Part shown: one piece after another, positions 34,834-43,918 of the stretch | Numbering within the stretch: the stretch's first letter is position 1 | Layout: every line of letters starts with the position of its first letter | Source: Streptomyces sp. NBC_01445 | GTDB lineage: Bacteria; Actinomycetota; Actinomycetes; Streptomycetales; Streptomycetaceae | Length of the DNA: 64,000 nt | Reading direction: 5' to 3' | Assembly (NCBI RefSeq): GCF_035918235.1 | Contig: NZ_CP109485.1 | Coordinates: 9,951,001 to 10,015,000 of the forward strand | Program-made: the position numbers and the translations under genes | The notes under the pieces: generated by a model | What the model was told of the DNA's origin: nothing | Seen by the model: only the letters and a program-made list of their open reading frames with translations | Databases searched by the model: none

Positions 34834-36114
34834 ATGCCGACGTGGCGATTGCGGGATTTCCGCGACGACGATCTGGACCGTGCCATCCAGATCTGGGACC
34901 AGAATCAGCAGGCGGACGAGGCACCTGCCGTCTTCCCCGTATCGGAGGTCGTGACCGCGGCCAGGGCCGACGGGCCGACCGTCGTGGCGGTGGTCGGTGA
35001 CGAACTGGTGGGCATCGCTGTGGCGCAGACTCACGGCGAACGGGGCTGGATCACATTGGTGGCCCTGGGCGTCGGGTGGCGTAACCGCGGGATCGGAAGC
35101 TCCTTGATCGCCGAGATCGAGCGGCGCCTGCGGTCACAGGGGGTCCGCCGGATCGGTGCGCTCCTCGTGCCGGGGGCGACCGGATCCGCTGCTTTGGAGC
35201 ACTCCGGTTACCGGTCCCGCGGTGGGCTCGTCTTCTACGAGAAGGTCGAGCACCTCGGCGCGAGCGACGCTGGACTTCTCGCGGAACTCGGGGGAAGGAT
35301 GGTGCCTGGGGGACTGTGGGACAGCCTCGCGGGAATGGAACGGGTGAAGGAGACCATCGAGCGGCGGATCGTGCTGCCGCTGGCCCAGCCCGCGCTCGCC
35401 GAGCAGTACGGAGTGGTGCCGCCGAAGGCGGTCATCCTCTTCGGGCCGCCGGGCACTGGCAAGACCAGTTTTGCCAAAGGGGTCGCCTCCCGGCTGGAGT
35501 GGCCCTTCGTGGAGCTCTTCCCCTCCCGGCTCGCATCATCGGGGGAGGGCGGACTGGCGACCTCGCTTCGCGAGGCGTTCACCGATTTGGCCGAGCTGGA
35601 GACGGTGATCCTCTTCATCGACGAGGTCGAGGAGATCGCCTCCGTCCGGTCCGGCACGGCTGGCGACCCCGGTCACGGAGTCACCAACGAACTCCTCAAG
35701 CTGATACCCGGCTTCCGCGACCACGATGATCGGCTCCTGATCTGTGCCACGAACTCCGTCCGCTCCCTCGACCCAGCGTTCCTACGGCCGGGCCGCTTCG
35801 ACTACGTCATCCCCGTCGGCCCTCCGGATCCGGTGGCCCGGACGGCGGTCTGGCAGCGCTATCTCCGCCCTGCCGCGGCCGATGTCGACCTGCAACGCCT
35901 GGTGGAAGCCAGCGAGATGTTCACACCGGCCGACATCGAGTTCGCGGCACGCAAGGGCGCGCAGACCGCCTTCGAACGCGAAGTCGCCCACGGGAAAGGC
36001 ACACCGCCCAGCACGGAGGACTACCTCCAGGCTATTGCGCAGACCCGCCCCACACTGACTGAGCAAGCGCTGAAGGACTTCGCCGAGGACACCGAGCAGT
36101 ACGTGCGCATGTGA
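34834..36114 (+). CDS. GNAT acetyltransferase-AAA+ ATPase fusion
   Basis: 426 residues; ATG nine bases after GGAGG. Residues 1-145 are a GNAT domain: WRLRDFRDDDLDRAIQIWD, then VVAVVGDELVGIAVAQ and the acetyl-CoA loop VGWRNRGIGSSLIAEIERR. Residues about 155-420 are an AAA+ ATPase: Walker A GPPGTGKTSFAKG, Walker B TVILFIDEVEEI, sensor 1 LLICATNS, and the arginine-finger region FLRPGRFDYVIPVGPPD. The linker GGLWDSLAGMERVKETIE is the usual start of FtsH/SpoVK-like AAA modules. It may remodel and acetylate a partner protein. No adjacent gene identifies that partner. Confidence 0.85.
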   Translation: MPTWRLRDFRDDDLDRAIQIWDQNQQADEAPAVFPVSEVVTAARADGPTVVAVVGDELVGIAVAQTHGERGWITLVALGVGWRNRGIGSSLIAEIERRLRSQGVRRIGALLVPGATGSAALEHSGYRSRGGLVFYEKVEHLGASDAGLLAELGGRMVPGGLWDSLAGMERVKETIERRIVLPLAQPALAEQYGVVPPKAVILFGPPGTGKTSFAKGVASRLEWPFVELFPSRLASSGEGGLATSLREAFTDLAELETVILFIDEVEEIASVRSGTAGDPGHGVTNELLKLIPGFRDHDDRLLICATNSVRSLDPAFLRPGRFDYVIPVGPPDPVARTAVWQRYLRPAAADVDLQRLVEASEMFTPADIEFAARKGAQTAFEREVAHGKGTPPSTEDYLQAIAQTRPTLTEQALKDFAEDTEQYVRM

Positions 36115-36130
36115 CCTCGAGACGCCGGCC

Positions 36131-36363
36131 CCATGCATGATGAGGAACTCCTCGCGCACGGCACTGAGCACGGAGTCCGCCTGTTCATCACCCTCGGGCG
36201 GGGCCCGGGCGATGGTCACGGCGCCCACGATGGAACTCACCGCCTCCCATGCCTGCCGATACTGCTCATCAGCAGTGCCGTGCGGGGCCGGGGCCAAAAC
36301 AGTGACCGGGTCCGCCATCTGGCGTCTGTACGCGTCCCGCACGGAGTCGCCCGCGCGCGCCAC
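36131..36363 (-). pseudogene. Possible gene fragment of unknown family
   Basis: A minus-strand frame reads SVRDAYRRQMADPVTVLAPA and then WEAVSSIVGAVTIARAPPEG, which looks protein-like, but the frame continues into the antisense of the AAA+ gene. It may be a stub whose 3' end has been lost. The family is unknown. Confidence 0.25.
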
Positions 36364-36533
36364 GTCGGCGCTGAGCGGCGGCGTGACGCATCCGTCGGCG
36401 GGGTTGGCTTGGTGCTGCTCGCTGAGTCAGAAGTCCTAACGGAATGAGGCTGGGACAATCTGGTTGTGGCTGAGGCGCTGGTTCACCACCATGAGCCCTG
36501 GCGGTTGAATGCAGTCAGAACAGCGGGTGCAGG

Positions 36534-36986
36534 GTGGAACTGATCAGTCTCTCGGATGGGGACAACGGCTTCCGGGTGCGTGTGCTGGGGCGTCGGTCAC
36601 CGGGTGTGCTGCACCTTCATGACCAACTCGACGCAGAGGCCTTGATTACGAGCAGTTTCGTCAGCGGTCGATTGACCATGTCCCTGTTCCCGTCCGACCT
36701 GGACGACTGGTCCTGTGCTCTGGATCTCCTCGCTGCAGGGCAAGACATCTGCTGGAGGGACGACGACCATAGCCCTGAGATCAGGATCCAGCCTCACAAC
36801 GAAGAGCATGGGACTCTCACAGTTTATGTAGAGGATCCGAGCAGTTCGTGCGTCTCCGTGTTCCTTCCCATGAACCTTGAAGAGGGTTGGATCGACGAGC
36901 AACGGAGGCTGCTTGGGCGGGTGCTGAAGCAGTGGCCGAGCGAGGTCCTGCGGTCCTCACCAGGCGTCTATGAGTGGCGGCGCTGA
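36534..36986 (+). CDS. DUF5959 family protein
   Basis: 150 residues from a GTG. MELISLSDGDNGFRVRVLG at the start, VSGRLTMSLFPSDLDDWSCA in the middle and EEGWIDEQRRLLGRVLKQWP followed by GVYEW at the end are the characteristic pattern of DUF5959, a family largely restricted to Streptomyces. Function is unknown; members are small soluble proteins often found beside mobile or conflict genes. Here it lies immediately before a transposase fragment. Confidence 0.75.
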   Translation: MELISLSDGDNGFRVRVLGRRSPGVLHLHDQLDAEALITSSFVSGRLTMSLFPSDLDDWSCALDLLAAGQDICWRDDDHSPEIRIQPHNEEHGTLTVYVEDPSSSCVSVFLPMNLEEGWIDEQRRLLGRVLKQWPSEVLRSSPGVYEWRR

Positions 36987-36988
36987 AC

Positions 36989-37256
36989 TGCTGCCAGGCG
37001 TCGCCAGCAGATGAGTGCGCATCCCAGGGTGAGGAAGGCTTCGTGGATGTCGTCGTGGATCTCCCAGCGGATCCGCAGGCGACGGAACCAGTGCACGTGA
37101 GCGAACGCGCGCTCCACAACTCAGCGTTGGGCGCCGAGCCCGGAGCCGTGCTCGATGCCCCGTCGAGCGATCAGCGGCTTCACGCCGAGATCCCAGACCA
37201 GACGGCGATACTTGTCGACTTCGCTCGCGAACACCTCGTCCCTGGCCCTGACCATC
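36989..37256 (-). pseudogene. 3' fragment of an IS5-family transposase
   Basis: About 88 codons: [39 protein letters not shown], then a TGA in place of the expected TGG, then [20 protein letters not shown] and ALICWRRL. This is the C-terminal third of an IS5-type enzyme including the glutamate motif. The 5' two-thirds are missing. Confidence 0.7.
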
Positions 37257-37463
37257 GTCAAGCGCCCCGACGACAGCGCCGGCTTCACCGTCTTGCCTCG
37301 GCGGTGGTGCGTCGAGCGCACCCTGGCCTGGCTGATACGCCGCCGGGGCCTGGTCCGTGACTACGAACGGCTGCCCGTGACGAGCGAGGTGATGGTGATG
37401 TGGTCGATGACCGTGCTCGTGGGACGCCGTCTGGCCCGGCTCCGGCCGCCCTCACCCGGCTGA
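37257..37463 (+). pseudogene. 3' fragment of a second IS5-type transposase
   Basis: Reads [40 protein letters not shown] and [20 protein letters not shown], the C-terminus of a different IS5-group transposase. It begins almost exactly where the minus-strand fragment begins, so the two truncated genes are joined at their missing 5' sides. Confidence 0.7.
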
Positions 37464-37706
37464 GGCCCTCGCCGCCGCGAACCGCCCGGACGCCGACTGC
37501 ACCACCCAGCCCCGTTCCTCCAGGCGCTTCAACTTCGCCCTCAGTCCCTCGACCTTCGCGGGGACCAGCTCGAGTTCCAGCAGCTGGGCCAAGTCCTTGG
37601 CCCGCAGCCCGCCTTGAGGCGTCCGGGCGGCAAGCGCCGGCATGATCCGCTGGTAGTCCGGCGCGAGCACCTCCACGTCGAGGCCCTCCCGGCGATGCGG
37701 CACCAC
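37452..37706 (-). CDS. Small winged-helix-like hypothetical protein
   Basis: 84 residues. [40 protein letters not shown] and [14 protein letters not shown] form a plausible helix-turn-helix/winged-helix unit. Proteins of this type occur beside transposases in Streptomyces. It overlaps the end of the plus-strand transposase fragment by 12 bases. It may be part of an IS or a stub. Confidence 0.4.
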   Translation of the reverse strand: MVPHRREGLDVEVLAPDYQRIMPALAARTPQGGLRAKDLAQLLELELVPAKVEGLRAKLKRLEERGWVVQSASGRFAAARASAG

Positions 37707-38122
37707 CTAGCCCTGCTTCGGCACCACCCGGGCGTATCCGGGTAGTCCACCGCCGCCCATCAGCTCGTGGGCGACGTGACGCCGGGCTCTGCCTCACCGT
37801 CGCCGGCGCAGGGTGCTTCCCGAAGCTGGCCGGCAGCCGCAGTTCGTGGGCGTAGCGCCGTGACGGTCGAGTGCCCGCCGGAGCGACGGTGGACGGATCG
37901 AGGATCTCCCTTGGGCCACTGTCCCGTAGGAACTGGACCACCTTTCGACCCAGGTCTTGATCGCGTGAGACTGGCTCGTCAGCCTGTTGTCAGGTTCTGC
38001 AGTCCTTGATGTCCGGTCGGGTGGCTCGTCCACGACGTGCCCGGGCTCGACGCACGTCGCAGTTCTGCATCGTCGTCGAGGAAGTCTTGTCCTCCTCTCC
38101 TGGTGGGGAGTGGTCAGGGTGA
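37707..38122. other. No gene recognised
   Basis: 416 bp. Both strands show only arginine-rich shadow frames. A short hairpin (ACCCGGGCGTATCCGGGT) lies at about 37727. Confidence 0.45.
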
Positions 38123-38752
38123 TCACAGACTGTCGGCCGGCAGGTCCAGCTCGGCCTCTGCGATCTTGCGGGCAAAGCCGGTGAGAGGTGCCGTGCGCTG
38201 ATCGGCGCTGGTGTTGATGTATGCGCTGGCCCCGTCGACCACGGCGAGAATGCGCACGGCGGCCGCCCATGGATCGTTGCAGCGGAACGCCTGGTCCTCG
38301 ACTCCCTCGGCGATGATCTGCTCGATGCGATGACACCAGCGCAGTTCCTGGCTCACCACCTGCTCGTGGAGCGCGGGGCGGTAGCGCGACAGGTTTCGCG
38401 CGTTGAGCCAGAGCCGGCTGATGTTGTCGAACTCGACGCCCGAGATCAGGGTGAAGAACCGCTGGAGGGTGTGCAGGGCGTCGCCGCTGCGGCGCTCGGG
38501 GGAGGACTCCGGCAGGAGACTGTCCAGCTCCGCCATGGTGGCACTGGTGAACGCCTCGGCCACGAGGTTCTCGACCGCCGGGAAGTAGTGGTGGATGAGT
38601 CCGGGCTGCACTCCGAGGTCGTCGGCGAGCCGCTGCCGAGTGATGCACTCCAGGCCTTCCTGGAGTCCGACCTGCGCGGCCGCTGTGACGATCTCGTGGC
38701 GGCGTTCGGCCGCTGACTTGCGAACTTGCTTGCCGGAGCCTCTTGACGTCAT
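38123..38752 (-). CDS. TetR-family regulator of the permease/dehydrogenase operon
   Basis: 209 residues from an ATG. The DNA-binding domain is at residues 14-60 (RRHEIVTAAAQVGLQEGLEC, ITRQRLADDLGVQPGLIHHYF). The C-terminal domain is longer than in TetR itself and helical. The gene is divergent from the amino-acid permease operon, and two identical-arm palindromes lie in the 190-bp gap, one of them 14 bp from its own start codon. It therefore probably represses itself and the operon and is released by a substrate or intermediate of that pathway. Confidence 0.88.
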   Translation of the reverse strand: MTSRGSGKQVRKSAAERRHEIVTAAAQVGLQEGLECITRQRLADDLGVQPGLIHHYFPAVENLVAEAFTSATMAELDSLLPESSPERRSGDALHTLQRFFTLISGVEFDNISRLWLNARNLSRYRPALHEQVVSQELRWCHRIEQIIAEGVEDQAFRCNDPWAAAVRILAVVDGASAYINTSADQRTAPLTGFARKIAEAELDLPADSL

Positions 38753-38765
38753 GGCGGCAATGCTA

Positions 38766-38805
38766 TTGGCTTTGCAGCCAAATAGGCAATTGGCTCTACA
38801 GCCAA
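38766..38805. promoter_or_regulatory. Two TTGGCT-N4-AGCCAA operators
   Basis: TTGGCTTTGCAGCCAA (38766-38781) and TTGGCTCTACAGCCAA (38790-38805) have perfect six-base arms and lie 24 bp apart, in an AT-rich patch between the divergent tetR and permease genes. Confidence 0.75.
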
Positions 38806-38941
38806 TAGCTGGGTGCTGCCAGGGGCGACCGCCGCCGAGCAGGCCCCGTCACCCCGAGCAAGGCCGACTCGACAGTCGGCGACTCGGGGTGGGCGACGCG
38901 ACCAGGGGCACCCGCACTTGAACCATTGCCAGGAGACCAAC

Positions 38942-40435
38942 GTGCACGACACCCGCACCGATGCCGGTGATCTGGCCGAGTACGGCTACCAGCAGGAACT
39001 GAAACGCACCCTGTCCGCGTGGGCCGTGTTCGCGATCGGATTCGCGACGATCTCACCCGTGGTCGGCATCTACGCCGTCGTACAGCTGGGATTCGCCTTC
39101 GCCGGACCCGCCTGGATCGGGGCGGTCGTCGTCGCCTTCCTGGGGCAGCTGCTCGTGGCTACGGTCTATGCCGAACTGTCCTCACAGTTCCCCATCACCG
39201 GAGGCGTCTACCAGTGGGTCCGGCGGCTGGGCGGGCCACGGCTGGGCTGGCTGGTGGGCTGGATCTATCTCGCCTCGGCCGTCGCTTCCCTGACCACTGT
39301 GGCCTACCTGGGTGCGACCTGGCTGCACATGCTCGTCAGCGATGAGGCGCTGTCACCAGTGACCCACGTCCTGCTGGGCGTGGTCTTCATCGCCGTGGCT
39401 CTCGGCATCAACCTGCTGGGAGTCAACCCGGTCAAGCACTTCCTCAACGCGGGCATCATCGCCGAGGGCGTCGCCTCCATCGCCGTCAGCGTGATCCTGC
39501 TCCTCTTCGCGCGCCACAACGGGTTCGGCATCCTGCTCGACACCCTGGGCGCTGAAGGCGCCTCCGGCGGGTCAGTCGCGGCCGGGTTCCTGACATGCCT
39601 GGCGGTGGCCGGCTGGGCCTTCCTGGGTTTCGACGCCACGACGCAGGTCGCCGAGGAGACCGAGCAGCCCCGTCGCAGCGTGCCGCGGGCCCTGCTGCGC
39701 TCCTACCTGTTCGTCTCCTTCACCGTCCTGCTCACCTCGCTCGCCGTGACACTCGCGCTGCCCCGCCCCGAAGACGCCGTCTCCGGGAAGATCGTCGACC
39801 CCGTCTTCGCCGCCGTCACCGCAGGCCTGGGGGCATGGAGCGAGAAGCCCTTCATCGTCGTTGTCCTGATTGCCTTCTTCGCCTGTGCCATCTCGATCCA
39901 GACCTACATCGGGCGGGCCGTCTACGCCTTCGCACGTGACCGGCAGCTGCCCTTCTCCGCCCGGCTCGCCACCGTCGGACCGCGCCAGATTCCCTGGGTC
40001 TCGCTCGTCGTGACAGCCGCCCTCGCCGGCCTTGGCCTCGTGCTCGGCCTGAACGGCAACGCGGCGGCCACGCTGATCGCCTTCGGGTCGGGTGGCTTCT
40101 ACTTCATCTTCCTGGCGGTCGCCGCCGTCGCACTCTTCGCGCGCCTGCGCGGTCGTTGGAATCCGACGGCGGGCGACCTGTGCCTGGGCCGGACCGGCCT
40201 GCTGATCAACGTGCTTGCCGTGGCGTGGCTGCTCTTCGAGGCAGTCAACATCGCCTGGCCCCGCGCCGAACTGGCCCCGGCCGGAGGCAGCTGGATACAG
40301 GTCTGGGCCGTGGTCCTGGTCTTCTCCGCGCTGTTCGCCGTGGGCCTGGCCTACGTCGTGATCGCCAAGCCGCACACCCAGCTTCCGCTCCACCAGATCA
40401 CCGAACAGACCACCGAAGAAGTTGAGGCGTCCTGA
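38942..40435 (+). CDS. APC-family amino-acid/amine permease
   Basis: 497 residues from GTG 38942, preceded by CAGGAGACC. Twelve hydrophobic segments are visible. LKRTLSAWAVFAIGFATISP and ITGGVYQWVRRLGGPRLGW near the N-terminus are typical of the amino acid/choline/GABA permease group (ACT subfamily), as is EETEQPRRSVPRALL after helix 6. It would import an amine or amino acid by proton or sodium symport. The next gene overlaps its stop codon. Confidence 0.88.
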   Translation: MHDTRTDAGDLAEYGYQQELKRTLSAWAVFAIGFATISPVVGIYAVVQLGFAFAGPAWIGAVVVAFLGQLLVATVYAELSSQFPITGGVYQWVRRLGGPRLGWLVGWIYLASAVASLTTVAYLGATWLHMLVSDEALSPVTHVLLGVVFIAVALGINLLGVNPVKHFLNAGIIAEGVASIAVSVILLLFARHNGFGILLDTLGAEGASGGSVAAGFLTCLAVAGWAFLGFDATTQVAEETEQPRRSVPRALLRSYLFVSFTVLLTSLAVTLALPRPEDAVSGKIVDPVFAAVTAGLGAWSEKPFIVVVLIAFFACAISIQTYIGRAVYAFARDRQLPFSARLATVGPRQIPWVSLVVTAALAGLGLVLGLNGNAAATLIAFGSGGFYFIFLAVAAVALFARLRGRWNPTAGDLCLGRTGLLINVLAVAWLLFEAVNIAWPRAELAPAGGSWIQVWAVVLVFSALFAVGLAYVVIAKPHTQLPLHQITEQTTEEVEAS

Positions 40436-41535
40436 TGTCCACACAACTGTCTCCCGCCATCGCCTTCGACCCCGCCGTGGGACTCCACACCCGCGAGATC
40501 ACCCATCGGCCTGCCGGGCCGGGCGAGGTCGAGATCGACGTGCGCGCTGCGGGGGTGTGCCACTCCGACCTCCACATCCTTACCGGCGACTGGCCCAGCG
40601 ACCGCCCCCTCGTGCTCGGCCACGAGGCTGCCGGCGTGGTGACGGCAGCGGGGGAGGGAGTCACCGCACTGAAGACAGGCGACCACGTCGTACTGTCCTG
40701 GTTTGCTCCCTGCCGCCGTTGCCGCAAGTGCCTGGCCGGAATGGCCTGGCTGTGTACGGGCACCCAGGCTGTGGCCAACACACTGCCCGACGGAACGACG
40801 CCGTTCACGGATGCCGACGGCGAGGAGGTCTGGCCCTACCTGGGGCTGGGCGCGTTCACCAACCGGCTCGTCGTTCCGGAATCGGCTGCGGTCAAGGTTC
40901 CGGACGAGCTGCCGTTCGGCATCGGAGCCCTTCTGGGCTGCTCCATCTCCACCGGCATCGGCGCGGTCCTGAACACCGCTGGTGTCCGGCCCGGCGAATC
41001 CGCCGTCGTCATCGGCGCCGGAGGGGTGGGGCTGTCCGTGGTGATGGGCCTGCGGCTGGTCGGAGCCGACCCCATCATCGCGGTCGACCTCTCGCCCGAA
41101 CGCCTCGCCGCCGCCGAACGCTTCGGAGCCACCCACACTCTCAACGGCGCCACGACCGACGTGGCCGCCTGGTGCCACGAGGAACTCGGCGGGGCCGACT
41201 ACGCCTTCGAGGCCATCGGCAACCCCAAGGTCATCGAAACCCTCCCGGCCATGCTCACCTCCGGCGGGGCGGCCGTCCTGGTCGGCATGGCCGCCGTCGG
41301 GGCGACAGGCGCGTTCAACCTCTTCGACCTCGCCGACCAGGGCAAGCGCATTCTCGGATGCAACTACGGCTCCAGCGTCGGTGCGATCGACATCCCCAAA
41401 CTGGCCCGTCTCTACCTGGCAGGCCGCCTGCCCCTGGACGAGCTGATCGGCTCCGTCCGTCCCCTTCGGGAGGCAGCCTCCGCGTTCGAGGACCTCGCGT
41501 CGAACGTCGGGGTCCGCACGATTTTGGAGCCGTAG
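40435..41535 (+). CDS. Zinc-dependent alcohol dehydrogenase
   Basis: 366 residues; ATG overlaps the permease stop codon by one base. The catalytic zinc motif AGVCHSDLHILTGDWP, GHEAAGVV, the structural-zinc cysteines CRRCRKCLAGMAWLC and the nucleotide-binding VIGAGGVGLSVVMG place it in the class III/aryl-alcohol group of zinc alcohol dehydrogenases. It oxidises a primary alcohol to an aldehyde with NAD. The aldehyde dehydrogenase encoded 85 bp downstream would take the product on to an acid. Confidence 0.9.
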   Translation: MSTQLSPAIAFDPAVGLHTREITHRPAGPGEVEIDVRAAGVCHSDLHILTGDWPSDRPLVLGHEAAGVVTAAGEGVTALKTGDHVVLSWFAPCRRCRKCLAGMAWLCTGTQAVANTLPDGTTPFTDADGEEVWPYLGLGAFTNRLVVPESAAVKVPDELPFGIGALLGCSISTGIGAVLNTAGVRPGESAVVIGAGGVGLSVVMGLRLVGADPIIAVDLSPERLAAAERFGATHTLNGATTDVAAWCHEELGGADYAFEAIGNPKVIETLPAMLTSGGAAVLVGMAAVGATGAFNLFDLADQGKRILGCNYGSSVGAIDIPKLARLYLAGRLPLDELIGSVRPLREAASAFEDLASNVGVRTILEP

Positions 41536-41620
41536 AACTCCTCAACGCCGGTCCCGTGGTGCACATGTACGTGGGAACGGCCTCCGGCCCACCACACCCC
41601 CAACATTTCCTGGAGACTTG

Positions 41621-42955
41621 ATGTACGCCGTCACCGACCCGTCCACCGGCACGACCGAAGAGACCTATCCGACTGCCACCGATGCCGAGGTCACGGCAGC
41701 CGTCGAGGCCGCCCACACGGCCGCCGCCTGGGGACGCGACAGCTCAGTGGCCGAACGTGCCACGCTCCTGCGCCGACTCGGCGACCTGCACAGCCGACAC
41801 CGTGCAGAACTGGCGGGCAGCATCGTGCGGGAGATGGGCAAGCCGCTCGCGGAGGCCGAGGGCGAGATCGACTTCTGCGTCGACATCTACCACTACTACG
41901 CGGACCATGCCGAGGCATTCCTCGCCGATGAGGAACTCGACGTGACCTCGGGCCCCGGCCGTGCCGTCATCCGGCGCAGCCCGGTGGGCGTCCTGCTCGG
42001 CATCATGCCGTGGAACTTCCCCGCCTATCAGGTCGCGAGGTTCGCTGCCCCGAACCTCGCCCTGGGCAACACGATCGTCCTCAAGCACGCCCCGCAGTGC
42101 CCGGCCACCGCGGCGCTGCTCGAGCGGCTGTGCACCGAGGCCGGCTTCCCCGCCGGCGCGTACGTCAACGTCTACGCCACCAATGAACAGATCGCCCAGG
42201 TGATCGCCGACCCACGCGTCCAGGGCGTGTCCCTCACCGGCTCCGAGCGGGCAGGCGCCGCGGTGGCCGAGATCGCCGGACGGCACCTGAAGAAGGTCGT
42301 CCTCGAACTCGGCGGCTCCGACCCGTTCATCGTGCTGGCCACGGACGACCTCGATTCCGTCGTAGAGGCCGCAGTCTCCGCCCGGCTCGACAACACGGGC
42401 CAAGCCTGCAACGCCGCCAAGCGATTCGTCGTCGTGTCCGACCTCTACGACGCGTTCGTCGAGAAGTTCACCGCCCGGCTCCTCGCCCGTCAGACTGGCG
42501 CACCGTTGTCGTCGGTCGCCGCCGCCGACGCCCTCGGCCGCCAGGTGGACGCCGCCCTCGCCGAAGGCGCAACGCTGCACACCGAAGGGGAACGTTACGG
42601 CGCCTACTTCCCCGCCGGAGTCCTCACCGGACTCACCACGGAGCACTCCATGGCACGTGAGGAGCTCTTCGGCCCGATCGCGATGGTCTTCCCGGCGATC
42701 GACGAGGACGACGCGCTACGCATCGCCAACGACACCCCCTATGGCCTCGGCTCCTATCTCTTCACCACGGATCCGGCACAGGCCGCACGCGTCGCCGACC
42801 GCATCGAAGCCGGCATGGTCTTCATCAACGGCGTCGGCGCCGAGGGAGCCGAGCTGCCGTTCGGCGGCATCAAACGCTCCGGATTCGGACGAGAACTGGG
42901 CCGGCCGGGCATCGAAGAGTTCGTGAACAAGAAGCTCATCCGCACGATCGCATGA
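41621..42955 (+). CDS. NAD(P)-dependent aldehyde (succinate-semialdehyde-type) dehydrogenase
   Basis: 444 residues; ATG at 41621 after TGGAGA. PWNFPAYQVARFAAPNLALG is the cofactor-binding segment, VVLELGGSDPF holds the general-base glutamate and NTGQACNAAKR the catalytic cysteine (Cys263). The length and the GIMPWNFP motif resemble GabD/Sad-type enzymes. It ends the operon with the permease and alcohol dehydrogenase. Together they suggest uptake and two-step oxidation of an amino-alcohol or related compound. Confidence 0.9.
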   Translation: MYAVTDPSTGTTEETYPTATDAEVTAAVEAAHTAAAWGRDSSVAERATLLRRLGDLHSRHRAELAGSIVREMGKPLAEAEGEIDFCVDIYHYYADHAEAFLADEELDVTSGPGRAVIRRSPVGVLLGIMPWNFPAYQVARFAAPNLALGNTIVLKHAPQCPATAALLERLCTEAGFPAGAYVNVYATNEQIAQVIADPRVQGVSLTGSERAGAAVAEIAGRHLKKVVLELGGSDPFIVLATDDLDSVVEAAVSARLDNTGQACNAAKRFVVVSDLYDAFVEKFTARLLARQTGAPLSSVAAADALGRQVDAALAEGATLHTEGERYGAYFPAGVLTGLTTEHSMAREELFGPIAMVFPAIDEDDALRIANDTPYGLGSYLFTTDPAQAARVADRIEAGMVFINGVGAEGAELPFGGIKRSGFGRELGRPGIEEFVNKKLIRTIA

Positions 42956-43732
42956 GTCCCGACGGGCGGCTGTCGGAGGGCAGTTGGAATTCCCGCCGAC
43001 GGCCGCCTGACCGGGGACTTGCTTGGCCACGCCGATTTTCACCGGCTCCGGCTGCTGGGATGGCGAAGGCGGCCCGGGCGCCGTCGCGTTCGTCGTCGAT
43101 GAACCGCTTGCGGCCGTCGACCGAAAACGCTGTGCCCAAGCTGGAGACAGGTTGCTCCCACCGCGAGAGCGCTTGATCATCGGCGACAGCTGACGTGGAT
43201 CGCGGCGACCCAGGAACCGGCCGCGCTCATCGACGCCGGGGCTGCCGAGACTCGTCGGGCCGCACCTGCGCGGTGGCCGTCGCCTCCAACGCCAGCCGGT
43301 CCAACGCAGGGGCCCAATGCCACGTCAGAGCCCAATCGTCCGGGGGGCCGCACGGTTGGCTTGTGTGAGAGGCCGTGCGACGACGATGCCGCGCCGGAGT
43401 GTTCCGGCGGGGCAGGCGCGCGCTGCAGGGTGCCGTGTCAGGCGTGGGCATCGTTGTACTCGCGAGGCTCGCCCCGGTCCTCGCATAGCCCGTATCCGCC
43501 GGCGCCGGGGCGTTCCCGCGTTCTGGGGCATGACGTTTGGGGCCGTGCGCCTGCGAGCGCGGAACGGGCCCCTCTCGCGATCGCTATCAGAAGTGTCCGT
43601 CGCTGGAGGGCCGAGACACCGGGCCGTGAGCAAAACGGGACAAACACGTATGGATACCCAGGGTGTGTTGCAGGGGCGTCGGGATCCCATGCGTGCCCGC
43701 TGCTCAGGGCGGGGTGCTGCGTTGGGCTGATC
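42956..43732. other. No gene recognised
   Basis: 777 bp after the aldehyde dehydrogenase. All frames on both strands are arginine/proline-rich shadows. No repeat or terminator of note was seen. Confidence 0.45.
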
Positions 43733-43918
43733 ATGAGCGACCGACGTGAACACGACGAATACGCCAGCGGCGTCCGTGCAGAACTCAACGGAAGCTACTG
43801 GCTCGACGCCCCCGAGCGCGACGGGCACAATCCAGGCGACTGCCGATGGTGCAAAGCCCTGGCGAAGGCCGAAGCCGAGGCGAGGCGGCGTAGGAATTCC
43901 CAGACCGGTACCGACTGA
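43733..43918 (+). CDS. Small hypothetical protein
   Basis: 61 residues starting at ATG 43733, hydrophilic: MSDRREHDEYASGVRAELNG, then YWLDAPERDGHNPGDCRWCK and an Arg/Glu-rich end. The CRWCK pair might bind metal. The family is not recognised. The amino-acid composition differs from neighbouring shadow frames, which supports it being real. Confidence 0.4.
   Translation: MSDRREHDEYASGVRAELNGSYWLDAPERDGHNPGDCRWCKALAKAEAEARRRRNSQTGTD

Noticed and set aside
42956..43732. Regulator or terminator region after the aldehyde dehydrogenase
   Set aside because: No strong hairpin or coding-like frame found on either strand.
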